Shown in pieces: positions 8,494-16,403 of a stretch of DNA of 64,000 nucleotides. Both the position numbers and the translations under genes were made by a program. The notes under the pieces were generated by a model. That model saw only the letters and a list, made by a program, of their open reading frames with translations. It was not told the origin of the DNA and did no database searches. The stretch comes from Bacteroidota bacterium (GTDB lineage: Bacteria > Bacteroidota > Bacteroidia > Chitinophagales > Chitinophagaceae), in contig JAIUNV010000004.1 in assembly GCA_020161435.1 (NCBI GenBank), positions 429,850 through 493,849 on the forward strand. The letters are read 5' to 3'. Each line of letters opens with the position of its first letter. Within the stretch, counting starts at the first letter, position 1.

Positions 8494-10804
8494 TGTCTTG
8501 ATTGTTTTTATTTGATGGTATTTCGATTCTCAGTGTTGTATTGAAATTCTTTTCAGAATTCATTACATAAATTGAACCTCCGTAACTTTCTATAATATCT
8601 CTAACTATTTTGAGCCCTAATCCAGTACCTGTTAGTGATTCTGATTCCGATGTTGAATGACCCGCTGCCGAGGATGTGGTAAAGAAGGCATTAAAAATTA
8701 ACTCCTCATTCTCTTTTGGAATTCCGTCACCATTGTCAGAAAATTCCAAAAAAACATTTTTATCATCTTCACCACATTTAATAAGTATTTCTCCCTTCGT
8801 TTGTTTACGTTTTATTGCTTTTTTTGAGTTAGTATAAAAGTTGAAAAGTATTGATGCCCACTCGGAGGGATGCATCGGTGTTGTATACAAATCAAAAGCA
8901 GTGAAAACTGGTTTATGAAATGTAATTCCCGAACGTTTAATATCATTCTGAATCACTTCTTCAAAGTCATTTACTACATCCCTCAAGTCAATTGGTTTTA
9001 GTTCTCTTAATACATTTTGTGAAATAGCTTTGTCAAAATAAGAAGTGTAAACTGTAAAGGATTTTAAATTTGTATCTAATCTGTCTGCTCTTTTTAATGC
9101 TTCCGTATGAGTTTTAACTGCATCTTTAAGAAATGTTGTATCCGCATCAAACGCAGGTAAAAATCTTTTTACTTCATGAACAAATTCTCCAATGACTAAT
9201 CCAAGACCAGCTAAAATGCGTAGCATGTTATTTTCATCAATAAGCCTTTTTCTGTCTTCTTCATAATACTGCTTCTCTCGTTCTCTTTCATCCTTCAATT
9301 TAATTACTACATCCTTAAGTTTTGAAGATGTATTTTCTGAATCAGAAATATTACTATTCGATTCAGTATCGACTATAGTCTCTAAATCTTTTATTGTTGC
9401 ATCTACCTTTTCAGAAGGATTTTCATCTTCCTTTTTCCAGTCTTTTTGTGAAGTTGTTCCTTTTCGCCCTCTTATTTCTGCGACCTTTTGCGTAGCACTT
9501 ACAACAGAACGATATATAAAGTCACTTAATTCATGTAAAGCATCGTTCTCTATAAGCCCTTCTCTACTTGATGTTTCATCAAAAAGCAACCCTTGTTTAT
9601 CGGTAATTTCAACAAATCCAAAGAAATTATTATTAGCATGTGGTGCTAATATAACTCTCTTACGAACTGATTCATCTAATCCTATCCAGTCATTTCCCCT
9701 TTCTCCATAAGGGAGTACTCTAAATCCGTTTCTGTATAATCTTATGCCGCCTCTTTCATTCGCAATTTCCCTAATGAATGATAAAGATTGGGGTGGCAAA
9801 AGAGATGAGTCCCATATAAAATAATAGCATTTAAAATGTACGTCTTTGATGAAATGAAATTTTGAATCTTCTTTCTCTCTGTTTTTGCCTATCAAAAATA
9901 TTTCTTCCGGAAAATTGAGTTTGTTACTTTTTAAAGACCAGCAGCCTTGACCATCTTCCAAAATATAACCTTCAATTTCTGCAACTGCATGTTTATAAAT
10001 AGCTTCATCCTCATCAATAATCGGCGTTATATCATTTTCATGTTTTCTGTAGTATGAACTTTTGAAACCCGGGTCGGTTCTTTGTGTTTCTTCTTTTTTT
10101 CTTTTTTTGGAAAGTGGGAAGGGTTGTAAAAGGTCAGATGTATACCTGAACACTCTTTTTATCATTGCATCAGACCAACCTTCTCTTAGACCCTCGATTA
10201 TTAAGTCGGTACCCTCGTCTTTTGACTTTTGAATTATTTCAATTTGATTAGTGATACTTAATAAGTCCTTGTCAGTAGCAAACTCATCCCAATTAATTGT
10301 AATTCTTATTGCATTTACTGCCTCGGAAGTTTGAGTTATGATTGTCAATTTGTTTCCTAATCTCTGTGTTGCAAATCTTCCAATACCTTTTTTCCCTGCT
10401 CTGGTTCTATTATATTTTTCAGAAATAGGGTTATGTATTTTTTCAGATGAAGACAATCTCATAAAACCATTAATGAGTTGGGCTCTTGTCATTCCAACAC
10501 CATTATCTTCAATTAGTAATTTGCCATTTGGTTGCCACGCATTTTCAAAGACAAGCTTAACTTCGGTTGCATCTGCATCATAGGCATTTTTAACAAGTTC
10601 TGAAACGGCAGTTTCGTGTCTTCCTACTAATTCTTTCCCTAGTCTATTTATTATTCCGGCATCCACCGAAAAACGAATTTGGTTTTCGTCAAGTTTTGCA
10701 ATTTCATTTGAAAGAGATAAAATGATAGTGTTATCAGAAGGTTCTTTCTGAATTTCTTCAGTAAGCCTTGCTTTTAATTCTGATATTTTATTTGCATTAT
10801 CCAT
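8486..10804 (-). CDS. Double-GHKL protein: MORC/Hsp90-like ATPase fused to histidine kinase
   Basis: This 772-residue protein has two GHKL ATPase modules. The first resembles MORC/Hsp90/MutL ATPases: SELVKNAYDADA (about 68-79), IEDNGVGM (98-105), KKGIGRFA (138-145). The second, at the C-terminus, is a histidine kinase core: a putative H-box in IGEFVHEVKRFLP, N-box NFYTNSKKAIKR, G1 SDNGDGIP, F-box NAFFTTSS and G2 GTGLGLKIVRDII. A charged linker of roughly residues 460-530 (coiled-coil-like EREREKQYYEEDRKR) joins them. There are no membrane segments, so it senses something inside the cell. MORC/MutL-like ATPases are known from operons with restriction-modification genes, but fusion to a complete kinase beside a receiver protein is unusual. 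It starts one base after the XRE gene ends. Confidence 0.87.
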   Translation of the reverse strand: MDNANKISELKARLTEEIQKEPSDNTIILSLSNEIAKLDENQIRFSVDAGIINRLGKELVGRHETAVSELVKNAYDADATEVKLVFENAWQPNGKLLIEDNGVGMTRAQLINGFMRLSSSEKIHNPISEKYNRTRAGKKGIGRFATQRLGNKLTIITQTSEAVNAIRITINWDEFATDKDLLSITNQIEIIQKSKDEGTDLIIEGLREGWSDAMIKRVFRYTSDLLQPFPLSKKRKKEETQRTDPGFKSSYYRKHENDITPIIDEDEAIYKHAVAEIEGYILEDGQGCWSLKSNKLNFPEEIFLIGKNREKEDSKFHFIKDVHFKCYYFIWDSSLLPPQSLSFIREIANERGGIRLYRNGFRVLPYGERGNDWIGLDESVRKRVILAPHANNNFFGFVEITDKQGLLFDETSSREGLIENDALHELSDFIYRSVVSATQKVAEIRGRKGTTSQKDWKKEDENPSEKVDATIKDLETIVDTESNSNISDSENTSSKLKDVVIKLKDEREREKQYYEEDRKRLIDENNMLRILAGLGLVIGEFVHEVKRFLPAFDADTTFLKDAVKTHTEALKRADRLDTNLKSFTVYTSYFDKAISQNVLRELKPIDLRDVVNDFEEVIQNDIKRSGITFHKPVFTAFDLYTTPMHPSEWASILFNFYTNSKKAIKRKQTKGEILIKCGEDDKNVFLEFSDNGDGIPKENEELIFNAFFTTSSAAGHSTSESESLTGTGLGLKIVRDIIESYGGSIYVMNSEKNFNTTLRIEIPSNKNNQDNG

Positions 10805-11038
10805 TTAACTCTTTGTATTTTTTGATTCTACTTTATTATTTAATAAATCTGTTACATTAACTTTTAAAACTTCAGCAATTTTTACCAGTGTAGTAAGCGG
10901 CGGTTGTACGTCGTTAGTACACCATCTCGAAATCGTCGCCTCATTTTTGTCTAGTTGTTCTGCAAGCCATTTGCTGCTGAGATTTTTTTCAACTAGTACA
11001 ACCTTTAATCGATTTATTGCTTTTTTACTCATATTCAT
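10805..11038 (-). CDS. XRE-family helix-turn-helix regulator
   Basis: This 77-residue protein is a stand-alone HTH of the XRE/Cro type: LSSKWLAEQLDKNEATISRW is the two-helix DNA-binding unit and VKIAEVLKVNVTDLLN the typical end. It is the first gene of the cassette 5 operon and its stop abuts the start of the kinase gene. Small XRE regulators in this position commonly act as control proteins that delay or limit expression of restriction-modification and defence operons. It is preceded by a 370-bp gene-free leader, the only long leader in the array, so this operon may have its own promoter. Confidence 0.88.
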   Translation of the reverse strand: MNMSKKAINRLKVVLVEKNLSSKWLAEQLDKNEATISRWCTNDVQPPLTTLVKIAEVLKVNVTDLLNNKVESKNTKS

Positions 11039-11406
11039 TGCATATTATGCAAATTAATTGACTTACGGTAATATGTGAAGTTTTAATGCTCTTATAAGTT
11101 GCCTTGTTGAAAAGATGTTGATTATAGTATTCCCGCTCAAGTTCCCCAGCAGATGAAAAGAATTCTGTCCGCTGGGGGGTGGGTGGGCCTGGTGTTGAGT
11201 GATGATTTATTACTGAAGTGTCGAACAAATGTTGATAGATATTCGTCAGCCGGGGTGGGTGGGCTGTGCGTTAGCATTTTTATCTCTTTGCAAGGTTGGC
11301 TTTTGTGTGTCGGCTTTGTGTCCCTTGCAATGTGCTAAAAATAGCGTGGGGTCGGGTGGCAAAGTCATGTTAGTTTGAATTTAAGTAGGATGCTGTTTAG
11401 GGTGAC
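11039..11406. other. Gene-free leader of the operon cassette with vestigial site-like sequences
   Basis: No convincing gene is present. The stretch holds an inverted pair CCCCAGC/GCTGGGG (near 11137-11173), two direct copies of GGGTGGGTGGGC (near 11175 and 11260), a core-like TGCGTTAGCA (about 11267-11276) and the right copy of the hairpin repeat. The content looks like a decayed att site, and the promoter of the five-gene operon must also lie here. No exact Bacteroidota promoter was pinned down. Confidence 0.5.
11288..11330. repeat. Hairpin repeat, right copy, flanking the five-gene operon
   Basis: Stem TTGCAAGG / CCTTGCAA with a 27-nt loop, nearly the same sequence and orientation as 4726-4767. 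Outer bases TTAGCA and TGCTAA extend the stem, and GTTAGCA here looks like an att right core. Confidence 0.65.
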
Positions 11407-11539
11407 ATACAACGTCCCGCGGCTTGGCGAAGGCAGGGCAATCGAAGCACTTCCGTTCGGCTAATGTACAAAAGTTTAATAGAAGCACAAAAGCTGAAGT
11501 TTGCACTTCAGCCCTGCTTTTGCCAAACCGATGTTGTAG
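11407..11539 (-). other. attC-like site F
   Basis: Left core ATACAAC (11407-11413), right core GTTGTAG (11533-11539), 133 bp, short class. Arms GGCTTGGCGAAGGCAGGGC and GCCCTGCTTTTGCCAAACC pair. Contains TACAAAAGTT. The left core closes the operon cassette and the right core opens cassette 6. Confidence 0.88.
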
Positions 11540-11547
11540 GCAGTTTT

Positions 11548-12039
11548 TTATTGCGGAATTTCTTCCACTAAAATTTCATTTCCTGCTTTGTCGTAATAGG
11601 TGCAGGTCATTTTGTCCATACAAATTTCCCATTTTTCTACTCCTGTTTCTGCACACATTTTAATGAAAGTCAGGTAATCTGTTTTTCCTTGTTGATGAGC
11701 CAATAATTCCGCTTTGAACTCTTCTGTTTTTGGCGTGTTTGCAATTTCTAATGGTTCATACTTTGCCGGAACAGTTGCTGTATAATCGCTTCCTCCGTGA
11801 TAGTCAATATGTCCGTCTGTTACATATGCTTCGTAATGAGTAACACCTAACGCCTTAATTTCTTTGATATACGAAGGAAAGTCTGCACCTGATTTTACTT
11901 TGCTGTGAGCCGTTTTGATTTGTTCTACTGTAAACATTTTTTCTTGATTTTTAATTGTTAAACGATTTTTTGAATTACATGAAATCATAATGCTTAGACC
12001 TGCGAAAATGATTGTTGATTTTAAGATTGCTTTTCTCAT
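11548..12039 (-). CDS. DUF1398 family lipoprotein
   Basis: This protein has 163 residues from the ATG at 12037-12039. A lipoprotein signal (KAILKSTIIFAGLSIMISC, with Cys as the acylation site) precedes a DUF1398 domain, recognisable from FTVEQIKTAHSKVKSGADFP and THYEAYVTDGHIDYHGG. DUF1398 proteins usually lack a signal peptide and begin at the second Met (FTVEQIK), so the export signal could be spurious. No activity is established for the family. It shares cassette 6 with the AraC regulator, whose gene ends 75 bp upstream, and may be its target. Confidence 0.78.
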   Translation of the reverse strand: MRKAILKSTIIFAGLSIMISCNSKNRLTIKNQEKMFTVEQIKTAHSKVKSGADFPSYIKEIKALGVTHYEAYVTDGHIDYHGGSDYTATVPAKYEPLEIANTPKTEEFKAELLAHQQGKTDYLTFIKMCAETGVEKWEICMDKMTCTYYDKAGNEILVEEIPQ

Positions 12040-12114
12040 TTTGTCTTTTTGCGTTATGATTACGATGCAAAATTGCAATTCTTAAAATCGTTGTCATTGT
12101 AAAAAATCGTTTTT

Positions 12115-12879
12115 CTACAAAAATCGTTTAAAATTTTCGGGTGTGTCGCCTGTAAATTGTTTAAAGTCTTTTATGAAATGTGCTTGGTCAAAAAAATTGT
12201 TTTCGTAGCAGATTTCGGTCAGCGTTTTACTGTCGTTTAGATTGTCAAGAACTGTGTTGAAGCGAACAATAGAAGCAAATTTTTTGGCTGTCGTTCCCAC
12301 CACTTTTCTAAATCGCTTTTCAAATGGACTTTGGCTGATAAATAGCTTTTCGTTCAATTCTTTTATGCGGATTGTTCCGTTGCTTTGGTAAATAAGTTTA
12401 ACCGCTTCAACAATTAATTTGTCGGTTTCAATGTCTTTGAGTTGAGATAGTAAAAACTGCTCAACTATTTTTATGCGTTGTTTGTCTGTGGTGGCAATTG
12501 TTAATTTTTCTTCAACTTCGGTTACACTGTTTTTGTCAAAAATATCTTCAAGTGAAAGACTTAAATTAAAGAGTTCGTTGGCAGGATGTGAAGCAAAATG
12601 AGTAAAGCCAATTTCGGTAAAGTAAACCAAAATGGTTCCTATGTCTGCCGAATTTTTGAAGACTTTGTAACCATCAGTAATACCTGTAATTCCTGCCGTA
12701 GTTAGTTTGCTTTCGGTGTTGTCTTTCACAGCTGCAAGTTGTCCTTTATACTGAAACCCGATAACAAGTCCCGAAGACGGAAAAACTTTGTATTCATTTT
12801 CCAATTCGTTCTCCGACACTACAAAATATTTGATGTAGGATTTTAATTGTTCAGTCGGAAAATGTTTGTCAAATTTCAT
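12115..12879 (-). CDS. AraC family transcriptional regulator
   Basis: This 254-residue protein has an N-terminal sensor region (about 1-140, with VFPSSGLVIGFQYKG, similar to the N-terminal domain of many Bacteroidota AraC proteins). The C-terminal double HTH shows IRIKELNEKLFISQSPFEKRF for the first helix-turn-helix and LTEICYENNFFDQAHFIKDF with FTGDTPENFKRF for the second, the standard AraC signature. It is cytoplasmic and binds DNA. It is the first gene of cassette 6, starting 42 bp inside the boundary. The downstream DUF1398 gene is the obvious candidate target. A complete regulator-target pair in one cassette is noteworthy. Confidence 0.88.
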   Translation of the reverse strand: MKFDKHFPTEQLKSYIKYFVVSENELENEYKVFPSSGLVIGFQYKGQLAAVKDNTESKLTTAGITGITDGYKVFKNSADIGTILVYFTEIGFTHFASHPANELFNLSLSLEDIFDKNSVTEVEEKLTIATTDKQRIKIVEQFLLSQLKDIETDKLIVEAVKLIYQSNGTIRIKELNEKLFISQSPFEKRFRKVVGTTAKKFASIVRFNTVLDNLNDSKTLTEICYENNFFDQAHFIKDFKQFTGDTPENFKRFL

Positions 12880-12915
12880 TGGTTTTTCTGTTGGGAACGG
12901 GTTTTGTAAAATTGC

Positions 12916-13112
12916 CTACAACGATCAGGGCTTGCCGTCAGGTGTGGGATTAGTATTCCGTCCGCCGACAACCGCTGCTGATTAAAATTATTTTGTTGAA
13001 GTTAAGATTTGATGATCAAAGTTGCTTGTCCTGCCCGAACTGAAGTTTGGCTTTGTAAAACTGCCGATTGTACTTGCGTCCAGCCACACTTGCGGCAAAC
13101 CCCATGTTGGTG
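12916..13112 (-). other. attC-like site G
   Basis: Left core CTACAAC (12916-12922), right core GTTGGTG (13106-13112), 197 bp, long class. Arms GGGCTTGCCGTCAGGTGTGG and CCACACTTGCGGCAAACCCC pair. The interior has CCGCTGCTGATTAAAA, shared with site P in array 2. Confidence 0.85.
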
Positions 13113-13123
13113 GCAGTATTTGT

Positions 13124-13732
13124 CTACTGTAGCTTTTTAAGTTGTCCTTTTGCCTTTATGTGTCCGTACTCAAGAGCTTTTGTAAAAAAATGTTTGGCCC
13201 AGCGATTTGACTGTTTTACACCTTCGCCGTGTTTGTAACAAAGGCCTAAATTATAAAGAGCCATGCTATCATTGTTTGCTGCTGCTTTTTTATACCAATA
13301 AACCCCTTTTGTTTGATCTTTCTTAACTCCTTCACCATAGAAATATGAATAACCCAAATCTCTTTTCCCGTCAATTAGTCCAGCTTTTGCAGCTTTAGAA
13401 TACCAAAACACTTTTTTCTTGTCGTTCTTAAAACCAAGTTCTCCTGTGGCATAGAAAAACCCAACATTAAATTGAGCGTCTCGGTGTCCAGCTTTTGCGG
13501 CTTTTAAGTACCACTCAAAAGCTAAGTGTAAATCCTTGTCTGTTCCATAGCCATTGTCATAGCAGGTGCCTAAATAAAATTGAGCTCTTTTGTGTCCGGC
13601 TTTGGCAGCACACCACCACAAAGCAAAAATGTCTTCCCAATCTTTCTTTTTGGGTTTTGTTGTTTCAAAGGCAAGTTTATAACCTAAGCGAAACATGCGA
13701 TTTGTTTTTGTCTTACTAAAGGTCTGTGTCAA
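13124..13732 (-). CDS. Sel1-repeat (tetratricopeptide-like) protein
   Basis: This 202-residue protein consists of about five Sel1-like repeats, each 36-38 residues with the pattern A..G...AQ..LG..Y..G.G....  Examples are AAKAGHKRAQFYLGTCYDNG, KAAKAGHRDAQFNVGFFYA, AGLIDGKRDLGYSYFYGEG and NNDSMALYNLGLCYKHGEG. Sel1 repeats form alpha-solenoids that scaffold protein-protein contacts. No signal peptide is seen, so it is probably cytoplasmic. It is the single gene of cassette 7. Sel1 proteins occur in signalling, in effector proteins and in some defence contexts, and nothing here decides between them. Confidence 0.9.
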   Translation of the reverse strand: MTQTFSKTKTNRMFRLGYKLAFETTKPKKKDWEDIFALWWCAAKAGHKRAQFYLGTCYDNGYGTDKDLHLAFEWYLKAAKAGHRDAQFNVGFFYATGELGFKNDKKKVFWYSKAAKAGLIDGKRDLGYSYFYGEGVKKDQTKGVYWYKKAAANNDSMALYNLGLCYKHGEGVKQSNRWAKHFFTKALEYGHIKAKGQLKKLQ

Positions 13733-13784
13733 GTAATGGAGTTTATAAAAATAGGTTTTGGAATGAACACTTTTTTAATATTGC

Positions 13785-13916
13785 CACCAACGGTTTGGGT
13801 ATTGCCGAAGGCGGGGATTTTTAGCGCAAAAGTTCAAACGAAGGACGAATGTTGAACCTTGCACAAATGTCCAATCGAAGTCGTTCAGCCCCGCTTTTGG
13901 CAATACCTTGTTGTAC
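13785..13916 (-). other. attC-like site H
   Basis: Left core CACCAAC (13785-13791), right core GTTGTAC (13910-13916), 132 bp, short class. Arms GGTATTGCCGAAGGCGGGG and CCCCGCTTTTGGCAATACC pair. The arms are identical to those of site I, the next site. Confidence 0.88.
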
Positions 13917-13927
13917 GACGTAGTTAT

Positions 13928-14788
13928 TTATTTAGTTTTTAATTCGTCCAAATATTTTCGTATGTCTTTTTCTAATTTTTTGGGATAATCATAATTTAGT
14001 TTTTTCGATAATTCAGTTCCAATTTTTGAAACTAAATCAGCCATTGCAAATAAAGCATCCCAATTATCATTTTTTTTACTTCCTGAAAATGTTTGTTCTA
14101 TTGTTTCCCACAAATCGGTAGTCAGGTATTTTTTAAAAAGTCTGCCGTATTTATTGGTTGTAATATTCCAATTATGTTCGCTTGAAATGTACCATTCGAT
14201 TAAAGGGATTAAATAGTCTGTTCGGATATTATTTTCAGTCATAAACTTTGTATAAAACAAGTCATCCCTAATAATACATTTTGCGGTATGAGCAATGTCC
14301 CACCAAAAGTCATTTAAAACTTGTTTGAATTTTTTTTCTGTAGGTTTTTTTATTATAAAAATCTGGTGAGTAGGCTTTTTTAGACTATTTGTTAGCCCTT
14401 CTTTATCCACCAAAACTTTATAGCCAATATCCCAATCTTCGTGTAATTCATTTTTTTTTGCGTCAAGTAAAAATTCGGGTTTGCTGTATAATTTGAAATC
14501 TACTTTGACATAGTCAGCATATAAAACCATTTTCATAGCGTGTTTACCTTCGAAATAGGTTTCGTCTTCTTCAACCATTGCAATTGGATTTCCAAAATTT
14601 TCTGTCCAAGTATTGTCTGAAATATATTTGGCGTTATTTTCGAATATAAGTTCAATGTCTAAGTCGCTAAAATCGTCAACAGGTGCTAATGGATTTACAA
14701 GTGAACTTGTCAATAATACTGCTCTTATGTCTCGGTTATTTTTAGACCAATCAATTATTGCTTTTAGTTTTTCGTCACGAACTTTCAT
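13928..14788 (-). CDS. Aminoglycoside 6-nucleotidyltransferase-like protein (ANT(6)/AadS type)
   Basis: This 286-residue protein resembles the streptomycin adenylyltransferases of the ANT(6) family over its whole length. The N-terminal nucleotidyltransferase motif is LLTSSLVNPLAPVDDFSDLDIELIF, with the metal-binding DDFSDLD pair, followed by VDFKLYSKPEF (third acidic strand) and FWWDIAHTAKCIIRDDLFYTKFM in the helical C-terminal domain. These enzymes transfer AMP from ATP to the 6-hydroxyl of streptomycin. Family length (about 280-300 residues) fits. I chose the ATG at 14786-14788, because the longer frame (to 14857) reads through site I. It is the only gene of cassette 8. Whether this homologue confers resistance is not shown by sequence. 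Confidence 0.85.
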   Translation of the reverse strand: MKVRDEKLKAIIDWSKNNRDIRAVLLTSSLVNPLAPVDDFSDLDIELIFENNAKYISDNTWTENFGNPIAMVEEDETYFEGKHAMKMVLYADYVKVDFKLYSKPEFLLDAKKNELHEDWDIGYKVLVDKEGLTNSLKKPTHQIFIIKKPTEKKFKQVLNDFWWDIAHTAKCIIRDDLFYTKFMTENNIRTDYLIPLIEWYISSEHNWNITTNKYGRLFKKYLTTDLWETIEQTFSGSKKNDNWDALFAMADLVSKIGTELSKKLNYDYPKKLEKDIRKYLDELKTK

Positions 14789-14814
14789 TTTTACGAGGTG
14801 GGTTTTACTATGTC

Positions 14815-14946
14815 GTACAACGGTTTGGGTATTGCCGAAGGCGGGGATTTTAAGCATAAAAGTTCAATCGAAGAACGAATGATGAATTTTGCACAAATGA
14901 ACAATCGAAGTCGTTTCGCCCCGCTTTTGGCAATACCTTGTTATGT
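14815..14946 (-). other. attC-like site I
   Basis: Left core GTACAAC (14815-14821), right core GTTATGT (14940-14946), 132 bp, short class. Arms GGTATTGCCGAAGGCGGGG and CCCCGCTTTTGGCAATACC. Near-duplicate of site H, differing mainly in the loop. Confidence 0.88.
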
Positions 14947-14959
14947 GCAGCCCTCCTTA

Positions 14960-16171
14960 TCATTCGTGTTTTGGCTCGTTTAAGTCAAAATAATTTCCTT
15001 TTGTTTTGTCAAGTGTTTCTGCAATAAGTTTAAAGTTTTGTTCTGTCGGTTTTAGATTTACATATTTGTCAACTATTGTTCTGTGTCTGTAAATGATAAA
15101 TGTATTTTCAACACTTGCATTTACTTTATTAAGGTTTGCTTCGCTTTCAGTATCTGCAAATGATGGAACAAAAGTCAAAGCAATTTTTTGAAGCCTTAAT
15201 TCTTTTCCGATTTTTTCTAATTCTGTTTGGCGTGTCTGCTTATTATAATTTTTTGAATTTCCATAAACAAAGTATGCTTTAAGGTATTTTTCTCTTATTA
15301 CACTTTCGTTGTCTAATTGTCTAAGCCATTTTTTGATTTCGTCCCAATTTGGATTATCACCAACAAAATATACAATTCCGTGATAGCGTCCATATTTACA
15401 AACTGGACAAGTCCTTGTTCCTTTGTCGGGTCCAAAGGCGTGAAATGGCATAAATGAAGGTTGGTCTTCACCAATTTTTAAAACCGATTGAATGTCTGCC
15501 TTGTTTTTAGTAGGGTAGTCGGGAATATTCAATCCTAATACAATATTGTGTTCTGCGATTTGAATATTACTGTCTAAAACAATTCTTAGTAGTTCTGTTC
15601 CTGCTCTGTCAAGTTTGCCATATTTTTTCTTATGGTTTAGATACAATGGGTCATCATCAAAATAAAGGTCAGCATAATATTCGTTAGAGATGTCTGGTTC
15701 TTTTACGGATAGGTGAATGTGTTGCGGAATATTATCATTAGGATAAGCAGTAGGTCTACTTGTTTTTATTGTATAGTTTCCACTCTTGTCAGTCTTTACC
15801 CAACCTCGCAATTTACCGTGTTCCTTTGCTTGTTTGGGTGTTTCGTCATTTGATGAATACAAACCGTTATCGTCCGTATGCCAATAATATATGATGACAT
15901 CAGATGCAGGTGTTTTTCCGTCAAGTTGGAAAACTTTACCTGTCAAAATGAGTTTTTGTTTACCTTCTGTCCAACCTAAACTGATATGCTCGGATAGAAT
16001 TTGTTTGGGTATTCCAACATACATCAATTCACAACCTTCACAACCACCACCGACACTTTTTTTGGTGGTGGTATTTTGTTGGGTTACTGCATTAGATTTT
16101 GTCTGCCCGTTACAACTTGTCAAAAATTGTAGCAGAAATATGAAAAGTAAAAAGTTTATTATTCTGTTCAT
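14960..16171 (-). CDS. Intradiol dioxygenase-like lipoprotein with C-terminal CPVC domain
   Basis: This 403-residue protein has a lipoprotein signal (LLFIFLLQFLTSC). Residues about 50-215 resemble intradiol ring-cleavage dioxygenases, with candidate iron ligands in VIIYYWHTDDNGLYSS, IPQHIHLSV and the AYPNDNIPQHIH segment. Members of this secreted subgroup act on unknown aromatics. Residues about 225-403 hold a second region with GPDKGTRTCPVCKYGRYHG and FVGDNPNWDEIKKW, resembling a thioredoxin/peroxiredoxin fold with a CxxC pair. The fusion of the two on an exported lipoprotein is unusual. It is the sole gene of cassette 9, starting 34 bp inside the boundary. The dioxygenase call is fair; the redox call is tentative. 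Confidence 0.78.
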   Translation of the reverse strand: MNRIINFLLFIFLLQFLTSCNGQTKSNAVTQQNTTTKKSVGGGCEGCELMYVGIPKQILSEHISLGWTEGKQKLILTGKVFQLDGKTPASDVIIYYWHTDDNGLYSSNDETPKQAKEHGKLRGWVKTDKSGNYTIKTSRPTAYPNDNIPQHIHLSVKEPDISNEYYADLYFDDDPLYLNHKKKYGKLDRAGTELLRIVLDSNIQIAEHNIVLGLNIPDYPTKNKADIQSVLKIGEDQPSFMPFHAFGPDKGTRTCPVCKYGRYHGIVYFVGDNPNWDEIKKWLRQLDNESVIREKYLKAYFVYGNSKNYNKQTRQTELEKIGKELRLQKIALTFVPSFADTESEANLNKVNASVENTFIIYRHRTIVDKYVNLKPTEQNFKLIAETLDKTKGNYFDLNEPKHE

Positions 16172-16199
16172 AATTTATACGCTGTCTGTTTAGGGTTGC

Positions 16200-16392
16200 A
16201 CATAACGGAAAAAGTATTTGCGAAGGGCGGGCTAAATAGAACGAAAAGTTCAATTTCGACCGAACGAAGCAAATTGCTTTTTCAGATTGTTAAATTACAA
16301 AAAAATACAATATGAAAAGCAAGTTGCGACTAAATGCATCGGGTTTTTCTATTATATATTCAACCCCGCCTTTTGCAAATACTATGTTATCT
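16200..16392 (-). other. attC-like site J
   Basis: Left core ACATAAC (16200-16206), right core GTTATCT (16386-16392), 193 bp. Arms AGTATTTGCGAAGGGCGGG and CCCGCCTTTTGCAAATACT pair like a short-class site, but the interior is long and unlike the other long sites (no CCGCTGCTGA). Confidence 0.83.
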
Positions 16393-16403
16393 GTAGTTTC
16401 TTT

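Noticed and set aside
4791..11038. Named defence system such as BREX, DISARM or Detocs
   Set aside because: The gene set (double GHKL, receiver, unknown, methyltransferase) does not match the composition of these systems as I know them.
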